From Macrotis lagotis (Eukaryota > Chordata > Mammalia > Peramelemorphia > Peramelidae), in assembly GCF_037893015.1 (NCBI RefSeq), contig NC_133666.1, forward strand, positions 620,539,156 through 620,603,155: 64,000 nt of DNA, read 5' to 3'. Every line of letters starts with the position of its first letter. Position 1 is the first letter of the stretch. The position numbers and the translations under genes were made by a program. The notes under the pieces were generated by a model that saw nothing but the letters and a program-made list of their open reading frames with translations, made no database searches and was not told the origin of the DNA. Of this stretch, positions 62,101-64,000 are shown in pieces.

Positions 62101-64000
62101 CATGATGTGATGTCTGATGAGGAGGTCTGCTGCTGCTGACCAGGGTCAGCTGACTAGAGTGGGGAGCATTGGGGCATTGCTTTAAAAGAAAGCTAGGAAT
62201 CCAGTGAGTGAGGACTAGAGGTAGTGAATAAAAGAGAAACATTCAGGTATGACCAAGACCTGAATTAGTCTTGTTTAACTATACTTATTATAAGGGATGA
62301 CTTCCATTTAGAGAAGTGAGGATTCCCCACCTTAAAAAAAAAATGGAGAAATGGAAAAAAACATCAAAGAAAAAAAAACAAAAAAGTTGGGAAGGGGACC
62401 CGGGTAGGCAGGGCAATTATGTTACTATCAATTAAGTTAAATCTAATATACTTCTGTTGGTCAAGAAACATTTCTTAAGGGCTGACTATGTGCTTGGCTC
62501 TGTGTTGGACACTAAAGATAGAAGGAAAGGCAAATGATAGTTCCTGCTTTTGAGGAGTTCATGATCTAAAAACAGTCTGCACATAATAGAAGTTCATAGT
62601 TTCAGATACAATCCTCACTTTCTGGCTTTTTTTTTTTGTATCTGGAAAGTTTGTGTTCAGTGTATGATAAATTATAAATTAAAAAGAAAATTCTTTTTTT
62701 ATAGGAGAGGAAGCAGCATGATCAGAGTACTAGAGGCAGGGAGGCACAAGATGCATTGGGCCAGAGAGTAGTCTCAGGTATATGGGGTAATAAAGAGTCT
62801 GGCCAAAGAGCAGCTTTGTTTGTTTAAGCCATGGAAGATTGAGTGGAGCTAGAAGATTTTTGAGTGTCTTTGTATCTTACTTTTTTCCTGATTACAGGCA
62901 AAATCACCTATATGAGGACCTTTATCGTGCTCGCTACAATCTGGGCACTATTCACTGGCGGGATGGGCAGCACTCAAAGGCCATGCGTTGCCTGGAGGGA
63001 GCACGGGAATGTTCCCGAATCATGAAGAAGAAGTTCATGGAAAGCGAGTGTTGTGTTGTTGTTGCCCAGGTAATCAGTGGTGGCTTAGGGCCTATTTTTG
63101 TCCCCTTGTGTGGTCTGATGTCTTTGGGCATCTTGTTCTTCTGAGACCATAGGACAGATTAGTCCCTCTGTATCCCTCTGTCTCAGAAGTTGGGAAGGGT
63201 GAGGTACTGATCACGTCAAGGAATTGAACATTTTCTTCCTTTGTTCTTCAGATCCTCCAGGACTTAGGGGATTTTGTGGCTGCCAAGAGGGCCCTAAAGA
63301 AAGCCTATAGGCTAGGCTCCCAGCAGCCCAAGCAACGGCACACGATCCGCAGAAACCTCAAGTACGGTGAGGTTTGAATTGGATTTCTTCCAAGGGTACT
63401 GGGCTGGGCTCCTTCCTTCCCCTTCAGATATCCGACTTAGTAACACAATATATATTAGAAAGAATACTTTGGGAACTAAGAAACCTAGATCCTAGTCCTA
63501 ATTCTGACTAACTTGCTAGAGAAGCATCATCTTCAGTGGAAAGAGCACTGTGTAGATAATCAAAAGACCATGGGTTTGAATCTATCTCTGACAATCAATA
63601 TAGATGTGGTCTTGGGCAGGTAAAATGAACATGATAGATGTCTTGGCTCCCTCCAGGACAGGCAAATGATTAATGATTGTGAAAAAGTGTTGTGCAATAG
63701 AAACTTTTCTTTAATCTGTAAAATAGGAGCAACAATACCTTTGCAGGCAACTTGAGGGGTTTATTAAAGTATCATATGAGAAAATTTTGAAAACTGTCAA
63801 CCCTTATTATAATGTCTCACTTTCTGGGTTCTTCCTCCTCCACATATCCAAGCAGTGCTAAAAGTGGTGAGTCTGCAGCAGAGACTGGAGGAGGCTGAGC
63901 GCAGTAACTTGCATGAAGCCCTGAGCATCTGTGAACAACTTGGGGACCTGTTCTCCAAATCTGGAGACTTTCCTAAGGCAGTTGAGGCCTACCAGAAACA
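56105..64000 (+). CDS. TONSL: TONSL (Tonsoku-like), 5' part: eight coding exons, runs off the window
   Basis: The exons 56105-56129, 58371-58466, 59726-59868, 60554-60737, 61600-61729, 62898-63069, 63252-63366 and 63856-64000 join in phase to 1010 bases, giving 336 residues plus a partial codon. The protein starts [20 protein letters not shown] and matches the human TONSL N terminus throughout. It forms successive TPR helices, for example [20 protein letters not shown] (64-83), [20 protein letters not shown] in exon 6 and [20 protein letters not shown] in exon 8. TONSL partners MMS22L at stalled or broken replication forks and promotes homologous recombination. Its ankyrin domain, which reads histone H4 unmethylated at K20, and its leucine-rich repeats lie beyond this window. 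All splice sites are GT-AG. Confidence 0.96.
56229..56340 (+). repeat. Minisatellite, about five units of 22-23 bp
   Basis: Repeated unit of the form ccccactcccttcccccgtg with two or three extra bases. Five copies are nearly identical, in the first 250 bases of TONSL intron 1. Confidence 0.92.
57000..57195 (+). mobile_element. MIR-family SINE
   Basis: The + orientation reads 'ggtggtgtgatataatg', 'gtgaccattaataagac', 'agtttctctatttgtaaaatg' and 'aataacagtatttg'. Confidence 0.65.
57765..57905 (-). mobile_element. L2 LINE 3' end, minus orientation
   Basis: It reads 'catttattaagagcctactc' and 'gtgcagaactttgtgcagag', then 'gataatatacaaacacaga', the reversed L2 terminus. Confidence 0.6.
58080..58318 (-). 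mobile_element. MIR-family SINE, nearly full length, minus orientation
   Basis: It runs from the aat repeat and 'gctagcatttatttagtg' through 'aaagtttacaaaatgtttta' to the head 'gctctatccactgggccacc'. It ends about 50 bases before exon 2. Confidence 0.75.
58371..58466 (+). CDS. TONSL: TONSL coding exon 2
   Basis: The exon encodes residues 9-41 ([20 protein letters not shown] onward to LASHG). It holds the basic N-terminal helix and the start of the first TPR. The donor is catg|gtaagt. Confidence 0.95.
58760..58985 (+). mobile_element. CR1/L3-clade LINE 3' fragment in TONSL intron 2
   Basis: Blocks 'ccccttcttgaacaccttcc', 'gaacccactacctcctgaag' and 'tctaattattaggaa' match the CR1/L3 3' end order, ending in a ggaa repeat. 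Confidence 0.6.
58986..59725 (+). other. TONSL: Rest of TONSL intron 2
   Basis: No recognised element. The exon 3 frame stays open upstream of the acceptor to about 59572 by chance. Confidence 0.5.
59726..59868 (+). CDS. TONSL: TONSL coding exon 3
   Basis: The exon encodes residues 41-88, starting [20 protein letters not shown] and ending LEDYTAALK. It covers most of the first TPR and the start of the second. The acceptor is ctaatccag and the donor aag|gtaggc. Confidence 0.97.
60060..60240 (-). mobile_element. Possible MIR fragment, minus orientation
   Basis: Weak blocks 'attagcatctaatatgtac' and 'gaacttgctcaaatttac'. Low certainty. Confidence 0.35.
60554..60737 (+). CDS. TONSL: TONSL coding exon 4
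   Basis: The exon encodes residues 89-150, starting [20 protein letters not shown] and ending IVDEKLE plus one base. It forms TPR helices with the conserved WATIGRTYL. The acceptor is ttatccctag and the donor gaga|gtaagt. Confidence 0.97.
61206..61440 (-). mobile_element. L1 LINE 3' end, minus orientation
   Basis: It starts with a T-rich run, then 'aactacatataaaggtag' and 'aattttgagttccacatttt', followed by pyrimidine tracts. It is the same L1 3' UTR region as 17275-17400 and sits in TONSL intron 4. Confidence 0.7.
61600..61729 (+). CDS. TONSL: TONSL coding exon 5
   Basis: The exon encodes residues 150-193, starting [20 protein letters not shown] and ending KKSIFLSE (split). The acceptor is tttttttag and the donor ga|gtaaga. 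It matches the human [14 protein letters not shown] segment. Confidence 0.97.
61985..62100 (-). mobile_element. Probable L2 trace, minus orientation
   Basis: 'caataaacattacatg' and 'ttcaggacactggg' suggest an L2 terminus. Weak. Confidence 0.35.
62460..62575 (-). mobile_element. L2 LINE 3' end, minus orientation
   Basis: It reads 'gaaacatttcttaagggc', 'tatgtgcttggctctgtg' and 'cttttgaggagttcatg', the reversed L2 terminus. Confidence 0.6.
62898..63069 (+). CDS. TONSL: TONSL coding exon 6
   Basis: The exon encodes residues 193-250, starting with the split E193 then [20 protein letters not shown] and ending [10 protein letters not shown]. It is a TPR pair identical or nearly so to human. The acceptor is ctgattacag and the donor cag|gtaatc, phase 0. 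Confidence 0.97.
63252..63366 (+). CDS. TONSL: TONSL coding exon 7
   Basis: The exon encodes residues 251-289, starting [20 protein letters not shown] and ending RRNLKY plus one base. The acceptor is tgttcttcag and the donor tacg|gtgagg. Confidence 0.96.
63455..63790 (+). mobile_element. MIR-family SINEs in TONSL intron 7
   Basis: Two + orientation heads ('agaatactttgggaactaag' near 63460 and 'agtggaaagagcactgtg' near 63535) and one 3' tail ('aatctgtaaaataggagc' near 63713) indicate a nest of MIR copies. Confidence 0.55.
63856..64000 (+). CDS. TONSL: TONSL coding exon 8, cut by the window end
   Basis: The exon encodes residues 289-336 and part of 337, starting [20 protein letters not shown] and ending AVEAYQK. 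The acceptor is tccaagcag. It contains the TPR segment [14 protein letters not shown]. The rest of the gene lies to the right. Confidence 0.96.

Noticed and set aside
1-64000. Endogenous retroviruses or other LTR elements
   Set aside because: I saw no paired long terminal repeats or gag, pol or env-like frames. The reverse-transcriptase-like frames belong to L2 and RTE LINEs.
1-64000. CRISPR array, operon or prokaryotic system
   Set aside because: The window is plainly a vertebrate nuclear genome with spliced genes. The regular repeats present are microsatellites, a minisatellite and SINEs.

Overview
This is a vertebrate genomic window that looks like an Australian marsupial, probably a dasyurid (Tasmanian devil, dunnart or antechinus group). 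The main clue is its short interspersed repeats. At least 19 copies of one tRNA-headed CORE-SINE of the WSINE1/MAR1 type are scattered through it, several with intact target-site duplications. They sit among pan-marsupial SINEs, RTE (BovB-like) LINE fragments, marsupial-type L1 3' ends, and old L2, CR1/L3 and MIR remains. The species call is inference; the repeat content is read directly.

Two host protein-coding genes lie in tandem on the + strand. The first is ZFTRAF1 (formerly CYHR1), complete, with four coding exons: 4245-4622, 34951-35189, 38512-38723 and 41695-42086. They join in phase to a 406-residue RING plus TRAF-type zinc-finger protein. The second is the 5' part of TONSL, with eight coding exons from 56105 to the window end. 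These give the first 336 residues of the TPR region and match human TONSL closely. The same gene order, ZFTRAF1 upstream of TONSL on one strand, is known in human. A polyadenylation signal at 168 marks the 3' end of a further + strand gene that enters from the left; TMEM276 is the candidate by synteny, unproven here.

Layout: 1-190, tail of the upstream gene; 190-3060, repeat-bearing spacer; 3060-4700, CpG island with the ZFTRAF1 promoter, a CGG-repeat 5' UTR, an upstream ORF and exon 1; 4623-34950, a 30 kb first intron full of SINE, L1, L2 and MIR; 34951-42086, exons 2-4; 42087 to about 48480, a probable very long 3' UTR; 48700-55520, a repeat-dense spacer with an RTE LINE and six CORE-SINEs; 55560-56200, the TONSL CpG-island promoter with ZNF143-type sites and a duplicated CCAAT module; 56105-64000, TONSL exons 1-8.

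No CRISPR array, prokaryotic operon, convincing endogenous retrovirus or unknown multi-gene system was seen. The points most worth a second look are the ZFTRAF1 5' leader (YY1-type start site, in-frame uORF, CGG tract), possible intronic polyadenylation that would remove the C-terminal half-domain of ZFTRAF1, the ZNF143-type cluster at TONSL, a perfect inverted repeat at 34375-34426, a 60-bp tandem duplication at 53541-53659, and a 22.5 kb CORE-SINE-free stretch around ZFTRAF1 exons 2-4.
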